Origin: Penaeus vannamei
Lineage: Eukaryota; Arthropoda; Malacostraca; Decapoda; Penaeidae
Reading direction: 5' to 3'
Length of the DNA stretch: 22,500 nucleotides
Assembly: GCF_042767895.1 (NCBI RefSeq)
Contig: NC_091570.1
Span: 13,397,576-13,420,075, forward strand
Positions 10,300 to 22,500 of this stretch are shown here, piece by piece. Under the pieces are notes generated by a model that ran no database searches, was not told the origin of the DNA, and saw nothing but the letters and a program-made list of their open reading frames with translations. The position numbers were made by a program, and so were the translations under genes. The number at the start of each line of letters is the position of its first letter. Within the stretch, counting starts at the first letter, position 1.

Positions 10300-10815
10300 A
10301 TGTGGCATGCATGTTTGTATTACATGTCTCCTTTTACGTTTTACGTGTATATCTTTACTATCTCATTGTTCTGCAATGTTTACCGAAATCAGCAGTGAGT
10401 CCTAAGAATATTCTATCATTTACTAATACACTCGAACGTTGCAATGTAGAACTTTCCGCAAACGACAATAAGGCCAGCAACTTCCTGTAAAACACATCAG
10501 CCATTGTTTCAACACCTAGCGTCCTTTCAATATTACATCACGGCGTTGCACAAGCAGGGGCGATGCAAAATGAACGTACAAATGCGCTCTGGCGTTCTTC
10601 ACTTGTTTCCTTTGTGTGGCGGCTCCTATTATAACTCCTTCTTTATTCCCCGATGCTATTTACAATCACCGAACGCACGCGACCCGGTGTTCTGTTGCAC
10701 GTCGAATATTTATCTCGTTTTCTTTTTTCCTTCTTTTTATTATTTTTTTTTTTACAAGACACACAAGCTTCAAATGGCTGAGCGGCGAGACGCAACTCGT
10801 TTCTGTAGACGTCGC
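10300..10815. other. Unassigned stretch, no gene recognised
   Basis: This is AT-leaning unique DNA with a T-run at 10740-10753. TCGTTTCT (10797-10804) and AGAAACGA (10825-10832) form an 8-bp inverted repeat that extends into the next feature. There are no convincing exons on the plus strand. Confidence 0.5.
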
Positions 10816-10819
10816 TTAC

Positions 10820-10901
10820 CTTCTAGAAACGACTCGAGAGGTCGGTGGCGTCTCATGCCGAATGCAGGGCGATGAGAGCCGAGGATTTCCTTCTCTGAAT
10901 C
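10820..10901 (-). other. Candidate minus-strand exon (82 nt, or 95 nt)
   Basis: On the minus strand, more than 300 bases of C/T-rich DNA end in acceptors CCCCCAG (exon start 10914) or CTCTCAG (exon start 10901). The segment then ends AGAAG, followed by GTAAGCG, an excellent donor (G of GT at 10819). Two frames are open; one begins DSEKEILGSHRPAFG and the other FREGNPRLSS. No family is recognised. The polypurine repeat itself supplies the acceptor, so it may be fortuitous. If real, it implies a gene opposite to, and nested in, the plus-strand gene. Confidence 0.2.
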
Positions 10902-10904
10902 CTG

Positions 10905-11285
10905 AGAGGTGGTCCTGGGGGCGGTACGGGGAGGAGGGGGAGGGGGTGTAGGAGAAAGGAAGGGGAAGGGGGAGAATGAGATGGAAAGGGGTGGGGGACG
11001 CGAGGGGGGGAAGAGGGAAGGGAGAGACAAAGAGGGAAGAAAAGGAAGGAGGAGGAGAGGGAAGGGAAAGGAAGAGAGAAGGGCTGAGGGGGTAATGAAG
11101 AGGAAGAGAAAGAAGAAGAGATAGCAGAAAGAAGCGAACGAGGAGGAGTAGCAGAAAAAAACAAAAGAGAGGGAGGGTTGCCGAAAGAAGAGGAAGGTTG
11201 AAGAGTAACAACCGAATAAGTAAGGGGAACATCAGAAGAAAGAGTTGAGAGAGGAAAGTTGAAGGAAGGAGAGGGAGAGGAGAAG
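10905..11285 (+). repeat. Degenerate G/A polypurine tract
   Basis: This is about 380 bases with very few pyrimidines and many GGGG runs between 10917 and 11030. The first part could form G-quadruplexes and the whole could form a triplex. Glycine, arginine and glutamate frames are compositional. Confidence 0.85.
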
Positions 11286-12160
11286 GTAGTCGTTCTCCAA
11301 GTGTTCCCTTATTTGGTTTGCGAGTTGAAGCTCCGTCGGATCCTTCATGGACGGATGATAATGTAGGCCTCCGTTTTCTTTTTTTATGGGCGAGGTTCCT
11401 TCACACTGGCGCAGGGCTCGATGTTTCACGAGGTGAATAACACTTTCATTGTTAATGTGTTTCGTATGTAGTTTTGATGAGATTCCCATTTGTATTCAAA
11501 CAGCAGTTTTGACGGGGATTTCCCGTGAGCGCGGAGGCATTTCTATTGATCAAAACCCTGTCAGATAGCGAGGAAAAGTTAAGCGCTCGCAAGGGTCTCG
11601 ATTTGATTGCCTCCAAGAACCGCGATCAGATTCACATCGGAGATTAGCGCTCAGTAATGCTCTTCGAGATAAGCCATTGAATGTCAAGGATGTTTAAAGA
11701 TTCTTTTTCCACTCTGCTTGCAAGCGCGTTCGAGTGGAGTGTTCATATTCGACCAGTTATCCCAGCTGTTCAACAGGTGTTCAGCATGCGATGTTTCGAG
11801 TTTTTTTCTTTTCTTTTCCTTTCTTTCTTTCACAATCAGCAATATTTCACATTTTGAAAACTGATTGTTCTAATGTTCTTATCTACAAATTCCTATTGGA
11901 AGATTTCAGTCATCTCAACCTTGATATATGTAAAATGCTTATGCATGCAGTTGTTTCATTCATTATGAGAGCACTGCATGAACAAGGAAATTAGAATCTG
12001 CAGCACTTTATCGCGGCGAAATAGAGCACGGCATTCCTTCAGCATTCATTCCGGAATATATGTGTTGACGCAGCTGATCGGAGCTTTCCGTGGTTAGCAC
12101 AGGGTGGTTCTCACCCGACGTGTCGAGGCAGACAGCGCTCCTCTTCCCGCCACAGATACC
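11286..12160. other. Unassigned stretch, no gene recognised
   Basis: This is mixed, mostly AT-leaning DNA. A short TTTC-rich run occurs at 11805-11832. No splice-bounded open frame, domain or repeat of note is visible. Confidence 0.55.
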
Positions 12161-14104
<1,944 letters not shown>

Positions 14105-14175
14105 GTCTCAGCCCCCTCCCCCTCCCTCTTGTACCCCCTACCCCCCACCATCCTCATCCTTCCCTCTCCCCCCAG
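14105..14175 (+). repeat. C-rich polypyrimidine tract ending in an acceptor
   Basis: About 70 bases of C and T with only isolated purines end in CTCTCCCCCCAG at 14175. It functions, at least in appearance, as the acceptor tract for the microexon candidate that follows. Confidence 0.7.
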
Positions 14176-14214
14176 ACACCCTTCATCCTCTAAGGTCTCT
14201 TAATTAATGTAAGG
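14176..14214 (+). other. Candidate 39-nt poison microexon
   Basis: A very strong acceptor (long C/T tract, then CCCCCCAG at 14168-14175) is followed after 39 bases by AAGG and GTGAGTAT, a near-consensus donor from 14215. All three reading frames contain a stop (TAA at 14191, 14203 and 14205 in different frames). Inclusion in an mRNA would therefore truncate the protein and probably trigger nonsense-mediated decay. It lies 1.46 kb upstream of the coding exon on the same strand. Chance juxtaposition remains possible. Confidence 0.3.
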
Positions 14215-14259
14215 GTGAGTATTACACTCCCACGCGCTGTTATGGTGAAACAAGTGATG

Positions 14260-14287
14260 AGGTCATGTCAGGTCGCGCGAGGGGTCA
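14260..14287 (+). promoter_or_regulatory. Nuclear-receptor-like DR4 element
   Basis: AGGTCA (14260-14265), four spacer bases and AGGTCG (14270-14275) form a direct repeat matching the DR4 pattern at 11 of 12 bases. A third half-site-like GGGTCA follows at 14282-14287. Direct repeats of AGGTCA are bound by nuclear receptors as a class. Which receptor might bind here cannot be inferred. Confidence 0.25.
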
Positions 14288-15678
14288 GTTTTTGGACCTC
14301 CAGGTGATTTCCCCGCTGTTCGGGTTGATGGGGGTTGTTGATGGATGATGTAAAGTGAGATAACCGCCTGGCTTAATCTTTACCGGAAATCTCTCTCACG
14401 CAGGTTTGAATTGTTCTTTGTAGAGTAGTCACTTGTCTGTTAAGATTTTCCAGCTGTGTGTTGATGGTGTTTTGTATTTATGATCGTTATTACTTCTTCC
14501 GTTTGTTTATGAAGTATTGAATATGTGTGATTCTTTTTTATATGAGGGATCATATTTCTTACTGGTCCTATATGAAGATGCAAATGATGCTATTGGTTTT
14601 AAACTCTCCGTATATATACGTGGTTTTGTGTGCGTGCGCTTGGCCGTCCGTGCGAGTATGTGGAAGTCTTCTATCATTCTTGTTACGTACTGCACACCAT
14701 GCCATCTTCTACAGTGACGGTGCTTGTCAGAGTAAAGTGTATGCCCAGTCAAAACCATTCCACAGCCCACTACAACGAGGCCGGCAAACACCCTAACCGC
14801 TACAACAACATCCTTAGTGGTCAAGATACAGGCCACCTGTGTTCCTCTTGTGTAAGACGTTTGTGTGCGTATGTCAGTACCTTGTTTACCTTTTGATTCA
14901 TCGTTATGCCATGTGTACTTAGCCGCTCGCTGGGTAGTAGGAGATTACCGGCGCATGCGTGTTTTCTAACAAGCACAAGCACTTGGAGACAGCGTGTACA
15001 TCGGTCACACCATGAGATGTCTGGCTTCAGTAGGAATCCAGGATGTTGCATAATAAAGAGCATGTTGTGTGTCATGATGGCCGGTGAGGAGTCGAGGTGG
15101 GCGAGAGCGGGGGGTGAGCCTGAATAGGGGCCTGTTTACTGATGCATCATCATCGAACTTCTTCATGAGGCCCCTGCTCCCCAGTCCCCCTCCCCCTAAC
15201 AAGCAACACTGGGAATGGGCATCGCCCTTACCCTTCCTTCACTGCCCGCGCTCCCCGCCCGCCGGCCGGACACAGGCAGTCACGTGGTACTGTTAATTTA
15301 ACGGTTTTTCCGATGTTATCGAGGCGGTGTGAAATGTAATTCCGTTAGATGCAGCCTCTTAGCGTGGACATGAGGCTGATTTATCGATGCTCTGCTCAGA
15401 TCACTTGGTTCTTGCGTTTTTTTATCTTCTTTTTTCTTGTACTTGGGTGATTGGGATGGGCTGATGTGAAGTGGTGTTTATGTTTGCGTTTTCTAGGCAT
15501 TTTTCAAAGGTTTTGTTGTGTTATAGCGTGAAATAATTTTCATTTTAACGCACGTGCGTGTTATTAAAAATCCTTATCGTTTTTATGAGTGTTTGTTTAA
15601 GTCTGAGGGAGAGAGTGATAACTTTCGTGGCCACACAAAACGCCAGCTAATACTTATTTTTTTCCACTATCCCCACAG
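14288..15678 (+). other. Presumed intron upstream of the coding exon
   Basis: No protein-like frame is seen on either strand. A self-complementary CGTATATATACG sits near 14611. An AATAAA at 15051 is followed by GT-rich DNA, but no gene precedes it. The 3' end carries CTAAT (15647-15651) as a probable branch point, 28 bases before the acceptor. Confidence 0.55.
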
Positions 15679-15861
15679 CGGCACCTGGAGAAGGGCGGGT
15701 CCCTGCTGCAGGAGGCGGCGGCGCCCTCGGCCGAGACGGAGCCCAGCGTCAGGGAGTTGGCAAGGGCGCTCCACCTCCACCTGACGCAGTTCACCGAGCG
15801 CCTCCACCACACCCGCGACCGCCTCGAGGACACCGCGAGATGCTACCACCTCCTGGACAAG
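15679..15861 (+). CDS. Internal coding exon, spectrin-repeat-like protein (partial)
   Basis: This is the only convincing coding segment in the window. CTAAT (15647-15651), a T/C tract and CCCCACAG precede it; AAG followed by GTAACG (from 15862) ends it. The 183 bases are exactly 61 codons, so the intron phase is the same on both sides, and the open frame begins in phase at CGG. It is GC-rich with G/C in most third positions, unlike the flanks. Residues 1-13 (RHLEKGGSLLQEA) resemble the end of a spectrin-repeat B helix. A Pro/Ser/Glu linker follows (residues 16-23). Residues 24-61 form a long amphipathic helix with hydrophobic positions V24, L27, L31, L35, F38, L42, L49, Y56 and L59 in a 3-4 pattern, including LARALHLHLTQFTERL and RLEDTARCYHLLDK. 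Similar C helices end repeats in spectrin-repeat cytoskeletal and Dbl-type Rho-GEF proteins; that family link is inferred. Neighbouring exons are not identified with confidence. Confidence 0.75.
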
Positions 15862-15934
15862 GTAACGTCTTGGCTTCTCAAGAGTAACAGGTGCGCACAT
15901 GCACACCTGTACACACACAGAGAGACTCACGTAT

Positions 15935-18330
<2,396 letters not shown>

Positions 18331-18487
18331 GAATGATTGCACTGGCGTATGTGCTTGCTTGTATATCCGTATACATTTACATTTATTTGTTCGTCTCCCT
18401 TAACTTCATTGTTAAAACTCACGCGATCAGTTTTAAACTTCTATCGAGAGATGTGTCTTCTATCACAGTGACCTAGAAGCAACCTAT

Positions 18488-18547
18488 GATAGATGGAGGG
18501 GGCGTGACCTCATCTTCGATAGACGGCCCTGCGTGACCCCGCCCATT
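18488..18547 (+). repeat. Imperfect 30-bp tandem duplication
   Basis: Two adjacent units each begin GATAGA(T/C)GG and each contain GCGTGACC about 14-16 bases later. The shared GCGTGACC word carries an AGGTCA-type nuclear-receptor half-site in inverted orientation in the first copy (GTGACCT). No longer array is seen. Confidence 0.45.
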
Positions 18548-18985
18548 TACCATCAACATTACGCGCTGTTTACATTAGATAAGTTCCCTACGTGGTCTCG
18601 AGGTAAGACTTATTACTTCCTTTAGAGCCTTTGACTGTGAGGGATAGAACGTGAACAGAAGGGGCTTAGAGATACAAATAATCGAAACATAATGAATCAC
18701 GAGTGAATCATTAAAGAAACATCGACTGCAAGAAAAGGATGTGCATGTTCAGTTAGCATATGTGATATAACATGCGCTCTTAAACACCCCTTACATTATC
18801 ATGTAAATATTCTTTGCCATTACAAGGCCAAAGCAGGCACAGGGTATCGCGTCCATCTCTCATCTCCCTCCTTTCCAAATATCTGTTTCCTGGTTACGTC
18901 ACACCTCTCTTCCCTGGCTGTCCTTTCTCTCTCCTTCTCGTGACTCATTCATTCGCCTATCTCTCTTATCATCGCCCCTCCTCAG
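18548..18985. other. Unassigned stretch, no gene recognised
   Basis: This is AT-leaning DNA to about 18830, then C/T-rich from 18850 to 18985, which supplies the pyrimidine tract for the exon-like segment that follows. No open frame with a recognisable domain is present. Confidence 0.5.
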
Positions 18986-19050
18986 CGCGGCGCCCCTTGC
19001 CCATCTCGATAGCAACCGTTCCGCCGCTTATCTCGCCATGAAGATCTTCG
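18986..19050 (+). other. Candidate 65-nt exon containing an in-frame ATG
   Basis: A branch-like TGACT (18941-18945), a C/T-rich stretch and CCCCTCCTCAG precede it. TTCG followed by GTAAGCC (from 19051) ends it. One frame is open throughout (AAPLAHLDSNRS, then AAYLAMKIFG). The frame that would join directly to the 15679 exon (phase 0) hits TAG at 19010-19012. So this is either not the next exon, or a stop-introducing alternative exon. Alternatively the ATG at 19038 (context GCCATGA) could open a first coding exon reading MKIFG. Confidence 0.25.
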
Positions 19051-21344
19051 GTAAGCCGTTTCGCTGCTACTTAACATGAGTTCTTCGCACGCACCTATTT
19101 GAGGTATTTGCATAATGCGCTGTGTCGGCTGCGTGTTTACTACTACTTTTATTTTTTCGTATTAGTTGAGTTTGGGGTTATAGTCTGTAGGGTTTGTTTT
19201 TTGTATAATCGAATGATTTGCCGCTCTTTTCTTCTTCTTTTCTTTTCACCTTTTCTGTTCTTCTCACTCCTTGTGCCTTTGTTTTCTATTACTTGCATTT
19301 TGTCCATTCATAGTTACTCTTTCGCTCCTCGGTCGATTGCGTTTTCCGCCAGTCCTTCCCCGACCAGTAAAGAAGACATAAGCACGAAACAGCAGCGCCG
19401 TCGGCCCAGGACACAAAGCGGAGAGCCAGAATCGGGCCCAGAAGCGCTCGAAAGGCGGGTCGGCGAGGGTGACGATGACCCTCCTGCCGTGGCATCTCCT
19501 CGCGGCCCTCATATGGAGTGTAAATGGAGGGGCAACCGTCCCGAAGTGGTCCAACCATTGTCTCGCGACGCGATAGTCATCTGTAGCTCCAAAGTCTGCC
19601 CTGCCCTCGGGGGCCGTTGTGGCGGCCGAGACTTTATGGGTGACATTCTTTGCTCAGTCGTTTTCCATGTTGAGTGCGAGGGAAAGGGAGGCGGCGAGTG
19701 ATTTCCGGCGAGTACGCGCGGGTGCGGGAGGAATTCAAGGGAGAGGAAAAAAACGCTGCTTGAGTTTTTTTTTCATAAGTGATTAGCAAGTGAAGGCTCG
19801 AGACTTATTGCCTGGTAACCTGAGACTCGCCGCCTGGACGGGTCTTGTGAGCAGGTGCACTCACCTCGCGCTCGATCCTCTCTGCTTCCGTCTGGAGGCC
19901 TTTTAGTTTTAAAACTGTAAATAGGCATGGCGCAGGGAATTCTAGTCTATTCTTATTGCTTGAGGTGTGGGACTTGCGGGTACCAAGCTGATATGGAATG
20001 ATACGCTTATCACTCCAGGTCAAGAAGTTTCAAACCGCAGGAAGGCAAGGACCGTAGTGGTAGGAGGCAGACGAGAGAATATATTTTTTTTAAACACGAA
20101 TTCCCCAGTTGACCTATCTCACTCACTTAATACCACCCAACAACCACAATGAAAAGCTGCACGGGGACACCTTGCCATTAGACAGTTACAAGTGCGTCTG
20201 TCTGGCATTCCCTTCCACGACGTCCTACATCGAATAGGCTTTATGGTATAAAGTCCTCCAACGTAATGGGCCGTGAGTTTACTGGAGAACTTCTCAAGAC
20301 GTATCGCGTGATGAGGATGCTTATGCGTCGTAGGAGAGAGACGGCTCATTGACCACATTCTGCTCCACTTCCAATACTTCGTAGTGGCGCTGGTCGAAGT
20401 AGTAGTAGTTGTTGGGATCTTTATCACTAGTTGGAGAAGCTAGAATAAACAGACAAACGTGTATTTACCAGAGTTTTGACTGGATTTTTTTAAAACATGA
20501 TAAAGGATTATGATTTTTTTCTTTTTGCTTTATTTTGTGTTTTATGGATTATTACTCGAGTGAGTCGCCAAGTCAAAGTGGGTTCAGGCTCTAGGCTTCA
20601 TTAACCCCGACCAAACAATCCCAGAACCAGTTTCGCCGTCATTATCCTATTGGTGTAGCTACGAGACTGCTGGGGACTGGGAGAGGGGGGGGGGGGGCAC
20701 GCTCGTACCCGCCCTTCTGCCTGGCTTATCGGTCCGGGAAGGGCATTTGTGGCCTCGTTAAACCCCTTCCTTTGATACCCGTGTGTCTGCCGGGCTTGCA
20801 CCTGCCCACACCTGTGTCATCGGCTCGAGTGTACCAGTCTGCCTTCGCTGACAGCCTTCCTTTGAGCTGTTTACTTGTTCGTTTAGAGCGGTTTTTGTTG
20901 GTTTCTTTGTTAGAGTTTTTCGTTTCTTTGCTTTGGGGAGGTGTATTAAGACGGGGTGCAAGTACCTTTGTCGACGGGGGGAAAGCTACATTTTTTCCTC
21001 ATTGCCACGACCGTTTTGGGCGAAGGCGGGGTGGGTTAAGGTCGTGATATTCGTTTTGATATACGATTCGGCCATATTTGTATTTGGAAGTCGGAAGTGA
21101 GCAGGGTTGATAATCGTCTCTATAGAATAGGGGTTTTGGAGATAAGTGTTTCTACACGGCGGGTTCTCGAGACAGGTTGACCTAGGGAGCAAGGAAGGGC
21201 GCGAGGGTAGATCTCTCCAGCAGCCAGGGTCTTCATCATGGTCATTGGCAGATATTAATAGTCATAACGCGATGGTCGGCCAGGGGGCGCTCAGGACACG
21301 TGAGGGGAAAGCGCGGAGACACTCACACATACACACACAATCGG
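19051..21344. other. Unassigned stretch, GC-rich patch and minus-strand exon candidate
   Basis: A 200-codon plus-strand frame spans 19099-19701, but it opens at TTG in pyrimidine-rich DNA and has no domain. Its second half (19380-19690) is GC-rich, with antisense frames open too. A G-run cluster at 20671-20698 may form a G-quadruplex. No gene is recognised apart from the separate minus-strand exon candidate at 19865-19914. Confidence 0.45.
19865..19914 (-). other. Candidate minus-strand exon (50 nt)
   Basis: On the minus strand CCTATTTACAG precedes the segment, and GAG followed by GTGAGTG ends it (G of GT at 19864), a near-consensus donor. The frame ending in phase at the donor reads LKLKGLQTEAERIERE, a plausible charged amphipathic helix. 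It is short, lacks a strong pyrimidine tract and has no known neighbour on this strand, so it may be a coincidence. Confidence 0.15.
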
Positions 21345-21470
21345 TTTCTCTCACTCTCGTGCTCTCACGCTCTCTCTGTCTGCCTGTATGCCTCTCTCTC
21401 TCTCCCCTCTTTCTTTCTCCCTCCCTCCCTCCCTCCCTCTCTCCCTCCATCCCTCCGTCCCTCCCTCCCT

Positions 21471-21541
<71 letters not shown>

Positions 21542-21717
21542 CCTCTCTCCCTCCCTCCCTCCCTCCCTCCCTCCCTCCTTTCTCCCTCCCTCCTCTCCTT
21601 CCCTCCCTCCTTCCCTCCCTCTCCCTCCTTCCCTCTCTCTCCCTCCTTCCCTCCCTCTCTCCCTTTCTCTCTCTCCCTCCTTCCCTCCCTCTCCCTCCTC
21701 ATCCCCCCCCACACACA
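21345..21717 (+). repeat. (CCCT)n/(CT)n polypyrimidine block
   Basis: About 370 bases are almost entirely C and T. They comprise imperfect CT, CCCT tetranucleotides, a pure (CT)30 core at about 21478-21537, then CCCT/CCTT units ending in a C-run and CACACA at 21708-21718. Purine-strand GGGA runs could form triplex or quadruplex DNA. SLPPSLPP and REGGREGG frames are artefacts. Confidence 0.95.
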
Positions 21718-22063
21718 GAATGGTCAGTATCGCCGACGGATAGCAAATTGACCATATGTGGCTTTTACATATTCATACCCGAGCACCGTCTGAAATGCTC
21801 TCGAAATGGAGATGAGCTCTTAAGTTTCCCCCGATCCTCAAAACGCAACTTGAATGCAAATGTGGATATTAATGGCTCTGCTACGTTAATTAGTGTGTAT
21901 TGGGAGGTGGTCTAGCTTTTGAAAGGAGACGTGTGCCTCTTTCTTGTGTGCATGTGGACAAGTGGGTCACGGATGTCTGATTGATAGGCAGTCATGCATT
22001 CGAGGGGAGACGCACGTTCGGATTGACAAGCTTATTGGGATGATTTCGCGAATGGGGGTCGTG

Positions 22064-22066
<3 letters not shown>
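21718..22066. other. Unassigned unique sequence between two repeats
   Basis: About 350 bases of single-copy-looking DNA show no gene, strong splice pair or internal repeat. Confidence 0.55.

Positions 22067-22500
<434 letters not shown>

Noticed and set aside
19099..19701. 200-codon plus-strand frame in non-repeat DNA
   Set aside because: It opens at TTG, begins in pyrimidine-rich DNA giving F/L/S runs, has no domain, and overlaps open antisense frames in GC-rich sequence. Chance is the simplest explanation.

Overview
Overall reading. This window looks like eukaryotic, intron-dominated DNA, most likely from an arthropod. The extreme density of long, pure (CT)n, (AT)n, (CA)n and (ATT)n microsatellites resembles penaeid shrimp or another decapod crustacean. 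That assignment rests on repeat style only and is an inference. There is no bacterial-type gene organisation, no operon, no rRNA or tRNA that I can recognise, no CRISPR array, and no recognisable transposase, reverse transcriptase or viral gene. Almost all long open frames are translations of dinucleotide repeats (SLSL, RERE, IYIY, HTHT or CVCV runs), or chance frames opened by non-ATG codons in GC-rich DNA.

Coding content. One segment is convincingly a gene part: a 183-bp plus-strand internal exon at 15679-15861. It has a textbook branch point, polypyrimidine tract, acceptor and donor, and encodes 61 residues that read as the end of one spectrin-repeat-like helix and most of the next. The nearest family types I can suggest are spectrin-repeat cytoskeletal or Rho-GEF proteins, but the gene is not identified. 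If this exon is real, most of the window is intron of a plus-strand gene.

Layout. 1-1200: no gene seen, one GC-rich hairpin. 1204-1410: candidate TATA/Inr promoter followed by a stable stem-loop and a tiny ATG frame. 1411-4740: unassigned, with a CT-rich tract near 3.0-3.2 kb and a weak exon candidate at 1776-2017. 4741-4782: a near-ideal zero-length (recursive, 'ratchet') splice site. 5.5 and 8.2 kb: (ATT)n-type tracts. 6.0-6.5 kb: CpG-dense. 9.55-10.3 kb: a large (GA)n/(AT)n block, followed by polypurine DNA to 11.3 kb. 12.16-12.80 kb: (CT)n/(AT)n with a 225-bp higher-order repeat. 14.1-14.3 kb: a strong 39-nt 'poison' microexon candidate, then a nuclear-receptor-like DR4. 15.68-15.86 kb: the coding exon. 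15.94-16.12 kb: (CT)47(CA)44. 18.15-18.33 kb: GA-rich. 18.99-19.05 kb: another exon-like segment. 21.35-21.72 kb and 22.07-22.36 kb: large CT-rich and (CT)n/(AT)n blocks.

Most worth a second look. These are the ratchet splice site at 4776|4777, about 10.9 kb upstream of the coding exon; the all-frame-stop microexon at 14176-14214; the 142-bp perfect inverted complementarity between the compound repeats at 9767-9908 and 12637-12796, which would form long double-stranded RNA in one transcript; and the hairpin just downstream of a TATA/Inr pair at 1.2 kb. I see no clear sign of a novel multi-gene system.
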